Assembly (NCBI GenBank): GCA_003139615.1
Contig: PLJH01000027.1
Coordinates: 39,068 to 103,067, forward strand
Length of the DNA stretch: 64,000 nucleotides
From: Alphaproteobacteria bacterium
GTDB lineage: Bacteria > Pseudomonadota > Alphaproteobacteria > Micropepsales > Micropepsaceae
Direction: 5' to 3'
The notes beneath the pieces are model-generated. The model saw only the letters and a program-made list of their open reading frames with translations, did not search any database and was not told the origin of the DNA. Positions 1 through 9,183 of the stretch are shown piece by piece. The first letter of the stretch is position 1; each line of letters opens with the position of its first letter. A program made the position numbers and the translations under genes.

Positions 1-37
1 GCCCCCTCCGTCTCGCGCGCTATCGCGCGCGATCCAC

Positions 38-57
38 CTCCCCCGCAAGCGGGGGAG
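38..57. repeat. Perfect 9-bp hairpin, terminator-like
   Basis: CTCCCCCGC and GCGGGGGAG form a perfect stem around an AA loop, ten bases downstream of the stop of the minus-strand methyltransferase. No T-tract follows on either strand. It could be a weak terminator, or one of the short palindromes common between alphaproteobacterial genes; a partial look-alike lies near 59572. Confidence 0.45.
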
Positions 58-67
58 GAAAGCTTGT

Positions 68-883
68 TCAGTGTCGCCGCGCGATCAGCGCGCCCATTTC
101 GGCGATCTCGACAAACTTTCCGTGCGGCGAAAATTCGGCAAGTTCGGCGCGCAATTCGCGTTCGAATTCCGCCGCGCGATCGCCAAGTTTTTCCGGCGAG
201 GACGTCGACAGCGAATAGGCGAGGCCCACGATCTGGTCGGCGGTCAATTCGCGACGGATGACAAATCCCGTACGCTCGATATTCGAGAACGCGGAATCCA
301 GAAGATAGGATTCATGCGTGCGGTAGTCGCCCTTTTCGCGCGCCACCACATGGCTCGATTCCCCCCGGCCGAATTTGTTGCCGATTTCGTGCAGCTTGAG
401 CCGCCATCTGTTCTCGGCCGTGCGCGGATGGTCGTCGTCGAACAGCGCGACTGCACCGTCCGGCGCGACGATGCGGTCGAGCGCGATCAGGGTTTCGGCG
501 CGATCCATCCAGTGGAAGGCGCGACCCATCGTGACAAGCTTGAACGGCCCGATGCCGGAAGGAAGATCGAACGAACTGCCGACCCGCGCATCGAGCGAAA
601 CACCCGCCTCCCGCGCGCTCGCTTCTGCCGCAGCCAGCATCTCGGGTTCGGGATCGACGGCCGTCACCTTGAGGCCCGCGCGGGCGAACGGAATGGCCAG
701 CAACCCCGGCCCACAGCCCAGATCCATCGCGCGATCGCCCGGCTTCAGCCCCACGATTTCGAGCACCCGGGCGATCAGGGCCGGCGGGTAGTTCAGCCGG
801 AAGCGGGCGTAATAGGGAACGGTGGTCCGGAAACGGCGCGGTTCGTAGGTTGTTGGATTGTGGGTTTCCGGTGCCTGGGTCAT
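68..883 (-). CDS. Class I SAM-dependent methyltransferase
   Basis: A 271-residue protein with a Rossmann-type SAM-binding fold. Motif I (DLGCGPG) lies at about residues 54-60, an acidic ribose-binding strand (VTAVDPEPEM) follows, and a motif near GRAFHWMD resembles the UbiE/Methyltransf_11/25 group. The substrate cannot be read from sequence. The ATG at 883 is preferred over a GTG at 907 because AGG abuts that GTG directly, leaving no room for ribosome spacing. The gene is divergent from chvI and separated from it by about 60 bp, so it is probably a single-gene unit. Family assignment is firm; function is unknown. Confidence 0.8.
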   Translation of the reverse strand: MTQAPETHNPTTYEPRRFRTTVPYYARFRLNYPPALIARVLEIVGLKPGDRAMDLGCGPGLLAIPFARAGLKVTAVDPEPEMLAAAEASAREAGVSLDARVGSSFDLPSGIGPFKLVTMGRAFHWMDRAETLIALDRIVAPDGAVALFDDDHPRTAENRWRLKLHEIGNKFGRGESSHVVAREKGDYRTHESYLLDSAFSNIERTGFVIRRELTADQIVGLAYSLSTSSPEKLGDRAAEFERELRAELAEFSPHGKFVEIAEMGALIARRH

Positions 884-942
884 CGTGCTTTGCTTTGGGC
901 TGCGCACCCTTATATTAGCCCCTGCCGCTTCGGGCTGGAATC

Positions 943-1644
943 ATGGCGACCATCGCACTCGTCGACGACGACAAGAATATCCTGGAATCCGTGACCATGC
1001 TGCTGGAGCAGGAGGGCTATCACGTCCGCGCCTATTCCGACGGGGCAGCAGCCCTGGGCGCGCTGACGGCCACCCCGCCCGACCTCGCCATCCTCGATAT
1101 CAAGATGCCCCGGATGGACGGGCTCGAGCTGTTGCGCCGGTTGCGCCAGCATGCCGACCTGCCGGTGATCTTCCTCACCTCCAAGGACGAAGAGATCGAC
1201 GAATTGATGGGGCTCAATGCGGGCGCGGACGATTATATCCGCAAGCCTTTCTCGCAGCGGCTGCTGCTCGAACGCGTGAAGGCCGTGCTCCGCCGCAACG
1301 AGACGCACAAGACGCCGCCGGCACCCGGCGACGTGAAGAAGGAAGCATTGGTGCGCGGCAAGCTCGCGCTCGATCCGCAACGCCACGAATGCACCTGGGA
1401 CGGCAAGCCCGTGCGGCTCACCGTGACCGAATTCCTGATCCTGCAATGCCTCGCGCAACGGCCCGGCTTCGTGAAGAGCCGCGACAATCTGATGGACGCG
1501 GCCTATGACGACCAAGTCTATGTCGACGACCGCACCATCGACAGCCACATCAAGAGGCTGCGCCGGAAGTTCAAGCAGGCCGACGACAATTTCGACGCGA
1601 TCGAAACGCTCTATGGGGTCGGCTATCGCTATCGCGAGGCGTGA
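943..1644 (+). CDS. chvI: ChvI-type response regulator (OmpR family)
   Basis: A 233-residue two-domain response regulator. The receiver domain (about 1-120) has the acidic pocket Asp8-10, phosphoacceptor Asp52 in [13 protein letters not shown], Thr79 and Lys101 (RKPF). A C-terminal winged-helix DNA-binding domain (about 130-233) ends in the ChvI-like TLYGVGYRY. It is followed after about 220 bp by its cognate kinase ChvG and then by hprK, the conserved alphaproteobacterial order. In Rhizobiales and Caulobacterales, ChvG/ChvI responds to acid and envelope stress; that role is inferred here. The spacer before chvG holds a large palindromic repeat, so the two genes may not be tightly co-transcribed. 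Confidence 0.92.
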   Translation: MATIALVDDDKNILESVTMLLEQEGYHVRAYSDGAAALGALTATPPDLAILDIKMPRMDGLELLRRLRQHADLPVIFLTSKDEEIDELMGLNAGADDYIRKPFSQRLLLERVKAVLRRNETHKTPPAPGDVKKEALVRGKLALDPQRHECTWDGKPVRLTVTEFLILQCLAQRPGFVKSRDNLMDAAYDDQVYVDDRTIDSHIKRLRRKFKQADDNFDAIETLYGVGYRYREA

Positions 1645-1680
1645 TTCAGAAGGCGTGAATTTCAGCTCACATCATCCCCA

Positions 1681-1807
1681 CATGTCATGGCCCGCGAATG
1701 CGGCCCACCCAGCTGACATGTCTGTGCTCTCGAAGAAAAAGAATTTGAGATTCGCTTCCGCAATCTTCCGGTTTCACCTGGGTGGCCCGCATTCGCGGGC
1801 CATGACA
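1681..1807. repeat. Paired-palindrome dispersed repeat, copy 1
   Basis: Left arm at about 1681-1715 and right arm at about 1775-1807 are reverse complements around GGCCCGCATTCGCGGGCC, separated by about 60 bp of unrelated sequence. The same architecture, with near-identical arms and a different loop, recurs at 58196-58325. It lies in the chvI-chvG spacer. It encodes nothing and looks like a REP/MITE-type non-autonomous repeat. Confidence 0.75.
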
Positions 1808-1863
1808 ATCAAGGGAGTGGAGAGGGCAAACAACTTTTCCACCGCCCTGCCCTCGTTGCGCCC

Positions 1864-3468
1864 ATGAACATGTTCGGCCGCACCAGTGCGTTACGGCGTC
1901 CGCGTTTCTCGACGCTGTCCTGGCAGATCATCTATTTCAATGCGGCCGCGCTTGCGATTCTGATCGTGGGCACGTTGCTCGTGCAGAACAGCCGCGTGGG
2001 TCTTGTCGACGAACGCCTGGCGGGCATTCGTCAGGAGGCGCTGATCGTCGCCGGCACGCTCGCGGAATATTCTACCGACGAAAAGAACCGCTCCATCGAC
2101 GACAGCACCGCGGAACCGCTGCTGCGCCAACTCATTGCACCCACGCCGCTCCGCGCGCGCGTCTATGATCCGGCGGGACAACTCGCGATCGACACGCGCG
2201 ATCTGCTGGCGCGCGATATCGTGGAGACGCGCGAGTTGCCTCCCCTCGATGCGTGGAGCCGTTTCAAGGGCTGGGTTGCGCGCATGTATGACGGCATGAT
2301 GGGCGTGCGCCCGTTTTCGCGGCTCGCGCCTTATTTCGAAGCCGGCAACGACGGGCGCGTCTACAGCGAAGTGAACAAGGCACTCAACGGCGACACGGGC
2401 GAAGCCGAAAGAGTCGACGACCAGAACAAGCTCGTGCTCTCCGTCGCCGTGCCGGTGCAGCGGTTCCGGACCATCTATGGCGTGCTGATGCTCTCCACCG
2501 AAGGCGGAGACATCGACAATATCCTGCGCGAGGAACGCGCGAGCCTGATCGGCATTGCGCTTGTCGCGCTGGCGGTGATGATCGTTTCATCGCTCTATCT
2601 GTCGGGCACCATCGCAGAGCCGGTTCGCCAGCTTGCAGCGGCAGCGGATCGCGTGCGCAGCATGCGGGCGGGACGCGAATCCATTCCACAATTCGAAAGC
2701 CGCGGCGACGAAATCGCCGATCTTGCGCTCAGCCTTTCGACCATGACGCAGGCGCTGTACGATCGCATCGACGCCATCGAAAGCTTTGCGGCCGATGTCG
2801 CGCACGAGCTCAAGAACCCGCTCACTTCGCTCAAGAGCGCCGTCGAGATGCTCGCGCGCGCCAGGGACGACGATGCCCGCATGCGGCTGACGGCGATCGT
2901 GAAGAACGACGTGCGGCGCATCGACCGGCTGATCACGGACATCTCCGACGCCTCGCGCCTCGATGCCGAATTGAGCCGCGAGGCGAACGAGCCGGTCGAT
3001 CTTGCGCTTCTTCTGGAAACCATCGTGGAAGTTTACCGGCTCACGGCATTGCCGCGCGATATCCAAATCGCTCTGGGCGACATGCCCGCGGATTTGATCG
3101 TGCTCGGCCGCGACGAACGCCTGGGGCAGATCTTCCGAAACCTGATCGACAACGCCCTCTCGTTCACACCCGACAGCGGCACCGTTTCGATCTCGGCGGA
3201 GATCGACGGCAACATGGTTCGCGTTGCGGTCGAAGATCAAGGGCCCGGCATTCCGCCCGACAATCTCGAAACCATCTTCGACCGCTTCTATACGGAGCGC
3301 CCGCCCGAGCACGGCTTCGGCAAGAACTCCGGCCTCGGTCTTTCCATCGCGCGGCAGATCGCGGACGGCATCAACGGACGCATCCGGGCCGAAAACCGAA
3401 CGGGCGTTTCGGGAGACATTACCGGCGCGCGCTTCGTCGTCGAACTGCCTCTGGCGCGGAGCGCATAG
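1864..3468 (+). CDS. chvG: ChvG-type sensor histidine kinase
   Basis: A 534-residue membrane histidine kinase. One membrane segment near residues 20-42, a roughly 180-residue periplasmic sensor region, and a second membrane segment near 220-242 are followed by HAMP. The dimerisation domain has phospho-His314 in VAHELKNPLTS. The ATPase domain has an N box (FRNLIDNALSF), G1 (VEDQGPGIP) and G2 (GKNSGLGLSIA). All catalytic residues are intact. It should phosphorylate ChvI, encoded immediately upstream. hprK begins at the next base after its stop, so chvG-hprK-EIIA-HPr are probably one transcript, linking envelope sensing to the nitrogen-PTS branch. ATG at 1870 is an alternative start. Confidence 0.92.
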   Translation: MNMFGRTSALRRPRFSTLSWQIIYFNAAALAILIVGTLLVQNSRVGLVDERLAGIRQEALIVAGTLAEYSTDEKNRSIDDSTAEPLLRQLIAPTPLRARVYDPAGQLAIDTRDLLARDIVETRELPPLDAWSRFKGWVARMYDGMMGVRPFSRLAPYFEAGNDGRVYSEVNKALNGDTGEAERVDDQNKLVLSVAVPVQRFRTIYGVLMLSTEGGDIDNILREERASLIGIALVALAVMIVSSLYLSGTIAEPVRQLAAAADRVRSMRAGRESIPQFESRGDEIADLALSLSTMTQALYDRIDAIESFAADVAHELKNPLTSLKSAVEMLARARDDDARMRLTAIVKNDVRRIDRLITDISDASRLDAELSREANEPVDLALLLETIVEVYRLTALPRDIQIALGDMPADLIVLGRDERLGQIFRNLIDNALSFTPDSGTVSISAEIDGNMVRVAVEDQGPGIPPDNLETIFDRFYTERPPEHGFGKNSGLGLSIARQIADGINGRIRAENRTGVSGDITGARFVVELPLARSA

Positions 3469-3966
3469 ATGGACACGGTCAACATCCATGCGAGCTGCGT
3501 CGTGTTGCGACGCGCGGGCGATGCATTCGGCGCGCCCGCCGATTGCGGCGTGCTGCTGCTGGGCGAAAGCGGCGCGGGAAAATCCGATCTCGCGCTCCGC
3601 CTGATCTCCGCCGGCGCGCAACTGGTGGCCGACGACCGCGTCGCATTGTTTGTGCGTGACGGCGCGTTGTGGGCGCATTCGCCGAAAACGCTGGCGGGTT
3701 TGATCGAAGTGCGCGGCGTCGGCATTCTCTCGTTGCCGTTCGATCCGGACGCGCGCATCGGTCTTGTCGTGCAACTCGTTGCGCGGGAGAAGATGCCGCG
3801 CATGCCGGCGCCCGAACATTACGAACCGCCCGCATCTCTCGCGGTCGACACGAAACTGCCGCTGATCCGGCTTGGCCCCTTCGATCATTCGGCCACGGCC
3901 AAGATCGCGGCCGCTGCGGCCGCATTCGCAAACCCACCAAACGCGGAGGAACGCAAGCCCATTTAA
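3469..3966 (+). CDS. hprK: HPr kinase/phosphorylase, short alphaproteobacterial form
   Basis: A 165-residue protein containing only the catalytic domain of HPr kinase/phosphorylase; Firmicute enzymes are about 310 residues with an extra N-terminal domain. The Walker A loop GESGAGKS is at residues 32-39, and the family signature EVRGVGI follows. It would phosphorylate a serine of HPr (Ser51 of the HPr encoded at 4436) and reverse the reaction. It abuts chvG directly and precedes EIIA and HPr. Short HprK proteins next to chvG/ptsH are a known alphaproteobacterial arrangement. Confidence 0.92.
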   Translation: MDTVNIHASCVVLRRAGDAFGAPADCGVLLLGESGAGKSDLALRLISAGAQLVADDRVALFVRDGALWAHSPKTLAGLIEVRGVGILSLPFDPDARIGLVVQLVAREKMPRMPAPEHYEPPASLAVDTKLPLIRLGPFDHSATAKIAAAAAAFANPPNAEERKPI

Positions 3967-4026
3967 GGGCTTCCCTCGGGCCGCAAGGTTGCTATCGTTC
4001 GCCCGCTCTAACACATCGCAAGGATC

Positions 4027-4431
4027 ATGATCGGAATCGTCATCGTTACGCATGGCCGTCTGGCACAGGAAATCATCTCGGCCATGGAGCATATGGTGGG
4101 CCCGCAAACCCATCTGCGCGCCGTCTGCGTCGGGCCCGAGGACGACGTCGAGCGGCGCCAGCGCGAAATCGCGGCAGCGGCGAAATCCGTCGATCTCGGT
4201 CGCGGAGTCGTGATCGTCACCGACATGTATGGCGGCACGCCCTGCAATCTCGCATTGACGCTTCTGGACCGCGGCAAGATCGAAGTGCTGGCCGGTGCAA
4301 ATCTGCCGAGCCTGATCAAGCTCATCGATGTGCGCGCCAAGCTGCCGCTCGAGCAGGCGGTGAAGGAAGCGATCGATGCGGGCCGCAAATATATGCGCGC
4401 AGGTTCGGCCGACCTCGTGGGTGGAGCCTGA
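4027..4431 (+). CDS. manX: PTS EIIA component, mannose/fructose family
   Basis: A 134-residue EIIA domain of the mannose family. The start IGIVIVTHGRLAQE carries the phosphoryl-accepting His10. The middle shows a TDMYGGTPCN loop typical of the fold. No EIIB, EIIC or EIID partner lies nearby, so it is probably regulatory rather than a sugar transporter, as in other alphaproteobacterial hprK-manX-ptsH clusters. It precedes ptsH by four bases. The symbol manX follows common usage and does not imply mannose uptake. Confidence 0.88.
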   Translation: MIGIVIVTHGRLAQEIISAMEHMVGPQTHLRAVCVGPEDDVERRQREIAAAAKSVDLGRGVVIVTDMYGGTPCNLALTLLDRGKIEVLAGANLPSLIKLIDVRAKLPLEQAVKEAIDAGRKYMRAGSADLVGGA

Positions 4432-4435
4432 GCGC

Positions 4436-4717
4436 ATGGACGAGCCCGTTGCGCGGCGCGCCACCGTCAAGATCGTCAACAAGAAAGGACTTCACGCACG
4501 CGCTTCGGCCAAGATGGTGGAAGCGGCCGCGCGCTTTCAATCCCAGATCACCGTGTCGAAGGACGGACAGAGCGTCGATGCGCGCTCCATCATGGGTTTG
4601 ATGATGCTGGCAGGAAGCTTGGGATCGGACATCGAGATCGCCGCGGAAGGTCCCGATGCGGAGGAAGCGATGGTCGCTATCCTCGCCCTGGTGGAGGCGA
4701 AGTTCGGTGAAGATTGA
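4436..4717 (+). CDS. ptsH: HPr phosphocarrier protein
   Basis: A 93-residue HPr. The active-site histidine is His20 in KKGLHARASAK (His15 in classical numbering). The HprK target serine is Ser51 in ARSIMGLMML (classical Ser46). The ATG at 4436 is chosen because it gives a normal-length HPr four bases after the EIIA stop; the longer open frame upstream is EIIA DNA read in another frame. The following gumN-like gene starts inside its 3' end. It is the phosphoryl shuttle for PtsN (40157-40633) and EIIA-Man; enzyme I is not in the window. Confidence 0.93.
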   Translation: MDEPVARRATVKIVNKKGLHARASAKMVEAAARFQSQITVSKDGQSVDARSIMGLMMLAGSLGSDIEIAAEGPDAEEAMVAILALVEAKFGED

Positions 4718-5609
4718 GAGATTGTTTTCCACCTTTGCGTTTGCTCTTGCACTGTGCGCACCCGCGAGCGCTACCGACGCGCCTGTCGTCAAGGCGAACA
4801 TCCAGGCCCATCCCGCGCTATGGACGGTGCATTCGCAGGATGCGACGGCCTATCTTCTCGGCGCGATCCACATCCTGCCGCCCAATGTGATCTGGCATAC
4901 GCCGAAAATCGACGCGGCGATCGATGCCTCCGACACCTTCGTGTTCGAAGCGCCGCTCGACGATGCGGGCAAAGCCGCAATCGTCGAATTCATTCGCGCG
5001 CACGGCATGTTGCCTGCCGGCTCGACGTTGCCGTCATTGCTCGACGACCAGGGGCGCAAGGATTACAGCGCAGCACTGGCGCTCACGAACCTGCAGAGCG
5101 ACCGTCTCGACAGAATGCGGCCGTGGCTTGCGGAGATCGTGCTGGAAACTTCCTATATGGAGCAACAGCATTACTCGCCGCTGAGCGGCGTCGACCGGCA
5201 GGTTCTCGCGCTGGCGCAGGCGCGAAAGAAATCGCTGCGCTATTTCGAAACCGACGAGCAGCAATTGGCGATGCTGGCGCCGCCCGACCAGGATCTGGAA
5301 GTAAAGGAGTTCGACGCCGGACTGCGCCAGTTTCAATCGGATGCAGGCTCGATCGGTCCGCTTGTCGATGCGTGGTCGCATGGAGATGCGGCGCTCGTCG
5401 GCCGGCTGATGACCAAAGAGCTGGACAAGGCGCCCGGCGCGAAGAATGAGCTGATCGACAATCGCAACGACGCCTGGATTGTGCAGCTCGACAAGATGCT
5501 CCAGGAGCATCACACCTATTTCATCACCGTCGGGACGGGGCACCTGGTGGGTCCTCACGGCGTGCCGGCGCTGCTGCGGGCCGAAGGCTATACCGTCGAA
5601 GGTCCGTAA
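4707..5609 (+). CDS. TraB/GumN family secreted protein
   Basis: About 300 residues starting at GTG 4707 with a signal peptide (a basic start, then FSTFAFALALCAPASA) and a likely cut after ASA. The two hallmark GX2H motifs of the TraB/PrgY/GumN family are present: GAIH in YLLGAIHILPP near the N-terminus and GTGH in FITVGTGHLVGP near the C-terminus. Family members are suspected metalloproteases; no substrate can be named. The GTG overlaps ptsH by 11 bases, and an upstream in-frame ATG would remove the signal peptide from the N-terminus, so GTG is preferred. It is likely the last gene of the chvG-hprK-ptsH transcript. Confidence 0.85.
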   Translation: MKIERLFSTFAFALALCAPASATDAPVVKANIQAHPALWTVHSQDATAYLLGAIHILPPNVIWHTPKIDAAIDASDTFVFEAPLDDAGKAAIVEFIRAHGMLPAGSTLPSLLDDQGRKDYSAALALTNLQSDRLDRMRPWLAEIVLETSYMEQQHYSPLSGVDRQVLALAQARKKSLRYFETDEQQLAMLAPPDQDLEVKEFDAGLRQFQSDAGSIGPLVDAWSHGDAALVGRLMTKELDKAPGAKNELIDNRNDAWIVQLDKMLQEHHTYFITVGTGHLVGPHGVPALLRAEGYTVEGP

Positions 5610-5615
5610 ACGATG

Positions 5616-6554
5616 TCAGGTGCGGCTGCGAACCCATTCATGCAAAGCGAAATCTCCCGGATAAATCTGCTCGATCCTGGCGCGTTGCGACCGGCTTATC
5701 GTCGCGATCGCAGGTTTCTGCGTTTGATTTTCATGGGGAAAACGAAGCGCCTTCCCGAGCATGTCCGACAGCCGCTTCGCAAACACGTCTTTCTCTTCCA
5801 GTACGCCGGCGAGAAAAACATTGCGGGAGAAATATTCCCGGAAATCCTCCGGATTCGCGCAACCGATATAGCGGCAGGCGATGTCGCCATATTGCACGCG
5901 GCGATCCAGCAGAAAATCCACAAAACCGTCGAAGCTGTACCGCGCAGCCGTCTTCGGCATGACGCCCGCATCCAGACGCGCGAGGCGCGGCTTCGCGTGA
6001 TACGCCATGCGCGCGTAGTTGTAGACCGAGCGGCAACGCTCCGCCGGGTCGCGCACAATGGTGATCATTTTCAGATCGCGCGTCACGCCTGCTTTCACGG
6101 ACGCGAAGTCGATATGACCGCCGTCGATCAGGTCTCCGGGGGCCGCGCGATGCGAAATGATCTCGAACGCCCGGCTCAGTCTCGGCGTGCGGTAGTGCTT
6201 CAGAAGGTTTTGCGTGCGCGAGCGGATAAACCTGAACTGCTGCAAAATCGAACTGCGTCCGTCGAGGTTCAGCGTGTTGGGGACGGGGAAAACGGCGCCG
6301 TCCGAAAAGGCCGCCCGGAGCAGATGCGAAAGGCTCGAACTGCCGCTCTTGGGTACCCGGACGGACACCAGCACGCAGTCCGCCGGTCCATACGGATGGC
6401 GGATCTCGGCGTAGTCGCAGCCGGCGACGCGTATGCCTGGGAAGCCCGCGCTTCGCCCGGGGAAATCGCCCCAGAGGAACGGAGCTTTTGCAAGCTGGGC
6501 ACTTTCGGTCTGCGAGCCCGCAGATAACGGCATTGAGCTGGAAATTGGACCCAC
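5616..6554 (-). CDS. Sulfotransferase family protein
   Basis: A 312-residue protein with both PAPS-binding elements of sulfotransferases: a 5'-phosphosulfate loop, VRVPKSGSSSLSHLL (about 65-79), and a 3'-phosphate motif, IVRDPAERCRSVYNY (about 166-180). Together with FLWGDFPGRSAG and a YARMAYH helix, it resembles heparan-2-O/Stf0-like carbohydrate sulfotransferases. The acceptor is unknown, but a surface polysaccharide or glycolipid is plausible. GTG 6554 is used; ATG 6533 is possible. It stands alone and converges with the gumN-like gene, leaving only six bases between stops. Confidence 0.85.
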   Translation of the reverse strand: MGPISSSMPLSAGSQTESAQLAKAPFLWGDFPGRSAGFPGIRVAGCDYAEIRHPYGPADCVLVSVRVPKSGSSSLSHLLRAAFSDGAVFPVPNTLNLDGRSSILQQFRFIRSRTQNLLKHYRTPRLSRAFEIISHRAAPGDLIDGGHIDFASVKAGVTRDLKMITIVRDPAERCRSVYNYARMAYHAKPRLARLDAGVMPKTAARYSFDGFVDFLLDRRVQYGDIACRYIGCANPEDFREYFSRNVFLAGVLEEKDVFAKRLSDMLGKALRFPHENQTQKPAIATISRSQRARIEQIYPGDFALHEWVRSRT

Positions 6555-6702
6555 TCCGGTCTTCGTTCCTGCTCCATCGACCGTGAATCCTTCGCACTTT
6601 CGGCTTTATTGCGTAAGCGTCATTACGGTTTAGACATACTTTGAGACATGTTTCTTACACCCAGCTTACAAATAAAGACATGCAGATTTCTTTATATGCT
6701 CC

Positions 6703-6731
6703 TTGATCGTCATTCGGGGCACTGCTATACC
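6703..6731 (+). promoter_or_regulatory. Sigma-70-type promoter of ahcY
   Basis: TTGATC at 6703-6708 and TATACC at 6726-6731 with a 17-bp spacer give a good housekeeping promoter, 28 bases before the ahcY ATG. The DNA just upstream (6640-6700) is AT-rich, consistent with an UP-like region. I compared the leader with SAM-II, SAM/SAH and SAH riboswitch features and saw no match. Confidence 0.6.
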
Positions 6732-6759
6732 CCGCCGGCCTCAACGAAAGACCGCCCCC

Positions 6760-8157
6760 ATGGCCCATGATTACGTCGTCAAAGACATCAACCTGGCCGA
6801 TTGGGGCCGCAAGGAAATCGACATCGCCGAGATCGAAATGCCCGGGCTAATGGCCACGCGGGCGGAGTTCGGTCCGGGGAAAGTACTCAAGGGCGCGCGA
6901 ATTGCGGGCTCGCTCCACATGACGATTCAGACCGCCGTGCTGATCGAGACCTTGAAGGCGTTGGGCGCCGATGTGCGCTGGGCTTCGTGCAACATCTATT
7001 CGACGCAGGATCATGCGGCGGCTGCGATCGCTGCCGGCGGCACGCCCGTCTTTGCGATCAAAGGCGAGAGCCTCGAAGACTATTGGGAATACACCCACCG
7101 CATCTTCGAATGGACCGATGGCGGCACGCCGAACATGATCCTCGATGACGGCGGCGACGCGACATTGCTCGTCCACCTCGGCAAGCGCGCCGAAGGCGGC
7201 GATACCGCGTTTCTCGACAAGGCGTCGAACGAGGAAGAGGAAGTGCTGTTCGCCTCCATCAAGCGTCGGCTCAAAAGTAAGCCCGGCTGGTATTCCGAAC
7301 TCGCGAAGAACATCCGCGGCGTGACGGAAGAGACGACCACAGGCGTGCATCGCCTGTACCAGATGGAAAAGGACGGCAAGCTGCTGTTTCCTGCCATCAA
7401 TGTGAACGACAGCGTCACCAAATCGAAATTCGACAATCTCTATGGCTGCCGCGAAAGCCTGGTCGACGGTATCCGCCGCGGCACCGATGTGATGATGGCC
7501 GGCAAGGTTGCGATGGTTGCGGGCTTCGGCGATGTCGGCAAAGGCTCGGCCGCCAGCCTGCGCCAGGCCGGCTGCCGCGTGATGGTGTCCGAGGTCGATC
7601 CCATCTGCGCACTGCAGGCCGCGATGGAAGGCTATGAAGTGGTCACGATGGACGATGCCGCGCCGCGCGCCGATATCTTCGTCACCGCCACCGGCAATCT
7701 CGACGTGATCACCATCGACCATATGCGCGCGATGAAAGACCGCGCGATCGTCTGCAATATCGGACATTTCGATTCCGAAATTCAGGTCTCTGCATTGCGC
7801 AATTTCAAATGGAGCAATGTGAAGCCACAGGTCGACGAGATCGAATTCCCCTCAGGTCGTCGCATCATTCTCCTGTCCGAAGGCCGCCTCGTGAACCTCG
7901 GCAATGCGATGGGGCATCCCTCCTTCGTGATGAGCGCCTCGTTCACCAACCAGACGCTCGCGCAGATGGAACTGTTCGGAAATCCGGGCAAATACGAGAA
8001 GAAGGTCTACACGTTACCCAAACTGCTCGACGAAAAGGTTGCGCGCCTGCATCTCGAAAAGGTCGGCGCGAAACTGACCAAGCTGTCGGACAAGCAATCC
8101 GAATATATCGGCATTGCCCAGGAAGGCCCGTTCAAGCCGGAGCAATATCGGTATTAA
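6760..8157 (+). CDS. ahcY: Adenosylhomocysteinase
   Basis: A 465-residue S-adenosylhomocysteine hydrolase, which splits SAH into adenosine and homocysteine in the activated methyl cycle. Visible signatures are [15 protein letters not shown] (substrate site), the NAD-binding loop [17 protein letters not shown], and the conserved C-terminus ending in KPEQYRY. ATG 6760 gives the standard N-terminus ([16 protein letters not shown]); an upstream in-frame start at 6703 lies in the promoter. Position next to the chvI-ptsH cluster and upstream of the divL region is conserved in alphaproteobacteria. Length and motifs are normal. Confidence 0.98.
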   Translation: MAHDYVVKDINLADWGRKEIDIAEIEMPGLMATRAEFGPGKVLKGARIAGSLHMTIQTAVLIETLKALGADVRWASCNIYSTQDHAAAAIAAGGTPVFAIKGESLEDYWEYTHRIFEWTDGGTPNMILDDGGDATLLVHLGKRAEGGDTAFLDKASNEEEEVLFASIKRRLKSKPGWYSELAKNIRGVTEETTTGVHRLYQMEKDGKLLFPAINVNDSVTKSKFDNLYGCRESLVDGIRRGTDVMMAGKVAMVAGFGDVGKGSAASLRQAGCRVMVSEVDPICALQAAMEGYEVVTMDDAAPRADIFVTATGNLDVITIDHMRAMKDRAIVCNIGHFDSEIQVSALRNFKWSNVKPQVDEIEFPSGRRIILLSEGRLVNLGNAMGHPSFVMSASFTNQTLAQMELFGNPGKYEKKVYTLPKLLDEKVARLHLEKVGAKLTKLSDKQSEYIGIAQEGPFKPEQYRY

Positions 8158-8175
8158 TTCGGGCGGACGCCGTCT

Positions 8176-9081
8176 TCAGTTCTGCACTGGAGCGGGTGGA
8201 GGCGGCGTTGCCGGTGCCGTTGTGGTGGCGGGTGCAGCAGGTGGGGTGGTGCTTGCCGGTGGATGCGCAAGGAAGAGCCCGCCTTGCGTCGGCGGCTTTC
8301 CGGCGCGCAGTCGTCCGATATATTGCAATTCATTTATTGCGTGGGTGTTGCCCGGCTCCAGTTTCAGCGACTCCCAATAAGACGCTTCGGCATCGTCCAG
8401 GCGCCCGGATTCCGTCAAGGCAAACCCGCGGCCGCGATACAGGAGCGCGCGTTTGGCGGGCTCCATATCCTTTATCGCGAGTCCGGCATCGAATGTGACG
8501 ATTGCTTCGGGCCAGCGCTTGAGGGCATTCAGCGCCGCTCCCTTTTCGGAAACCAAGTAAGGTGTGCGATCTCCAAGGCCAAGCCCGCCTGTCTGCACCG
8601 CATCCAATGTCAAAGCCAGGCTGAGCACGCGCAGCGCATCCTCCGACTTGTCGATTTCGTTATAGTAGCTGCCAAGACAGAGACCGATGCCGAGATAGGG
8701 ATTGTCTTGCGCCTCGGTTTTCACAGACGAGGCCGACTTGTCGGTTGCAACGGCGGCAAGCGCAATAAACGTCTCGGCATCACCGTCCGTGAAGACCACA
8801 TGCGCGCCGTCCGGCGATTTCGCCGAAGCCATCGTCTGTTCCGCATTCGCAAGTGCACGCTCCAGATCCGGAACATGCGGCGCAATGGCGAGCAATCCGC
8901 CGGAGTGGAGATCGGCCCAGCTTGCCTTCTCCAGCGCCTGATCCTTCTGCCATTGCTGCGGATCGACGGCCGGCGTCGCGACTCCTTTTACGTCGTCGGC
9001 GCGAGCAGGAACGGCGTCAAGCAGAACGCCGCCAAATCCAAGCGCGGCAATCGCAACGGCAAAAATTATCCGAGACGACAT
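8176..9081 (-). CDS. Secreted TPR-repeat protein
   Basis: A 301-residue protein with a signal peptide (VAIAALGFGGVLLDAVPARA, cut near ARA-DD). Several tetratricopeptide-like helix pairs occupy about residues 110-265 (for example ALNALKRWPEAIVTFDAGL and GRLDDAEASYWESLKLEPGN). A low-complexity Pro/Ala/Thr tail follows. TPR proteins are binding scaffolds; no partner can be named. It converges with ahcY, with stops 18 bp apart. It is co-oriented with and 100 bp downstream of the tyrosinase gene, so the two exported proteins might be transcribed together. Confidence 0.75.
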   Translation of the reverse strand: MSSRIIFAVAIAALGFGGVLLDAVPARADDVKGVATPAVDPQQWQKDQALEKASWADLHSGGLLAIAPHVPDLERALANAEQTMASAKSPDGAHVVFTDGDAETFIALAAVATDKSASSVKTEAQDNPYLGIGLCLGSYYNEIDKSEDALRVLSLALTLDAVQTGGLGLGDRTPYLVSEKGAALNALKRWPEAIVTFDAGLAIKDMEPAKRALLYRGRGFALTESGRLDDAEASYWESLKLEPGNTHAINELQYIGRLRAGKPPTQGGLFLAHPPASTTPPAAPATTTAPATPPPPAPVQN

Positions 9082-9183
9082 TCGAAGCCCCCGAGCACGC
9101 GATACGCCCGTTCAATTGTTAGCAAGTTGGGTGACATCGCTCAACGCTGCATTGCACAAGAGACTGTCAAACGACTGCGGACA

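Noticed and set aside
2587..4482. 631-codon minus-strand frame over chvG/hprK/ptsH
   Set aside because: Antisense shadow of genes with intact catalytic motifs; no family features.
6597..6759. Possible SAM or SAH riboswitch before ahcY
   Set aside because: Compared with known SAM-II, SAM/SAH and SAH conserved cores, none fits; a simple sigma-70 promoter with a short leader explains the DNA.
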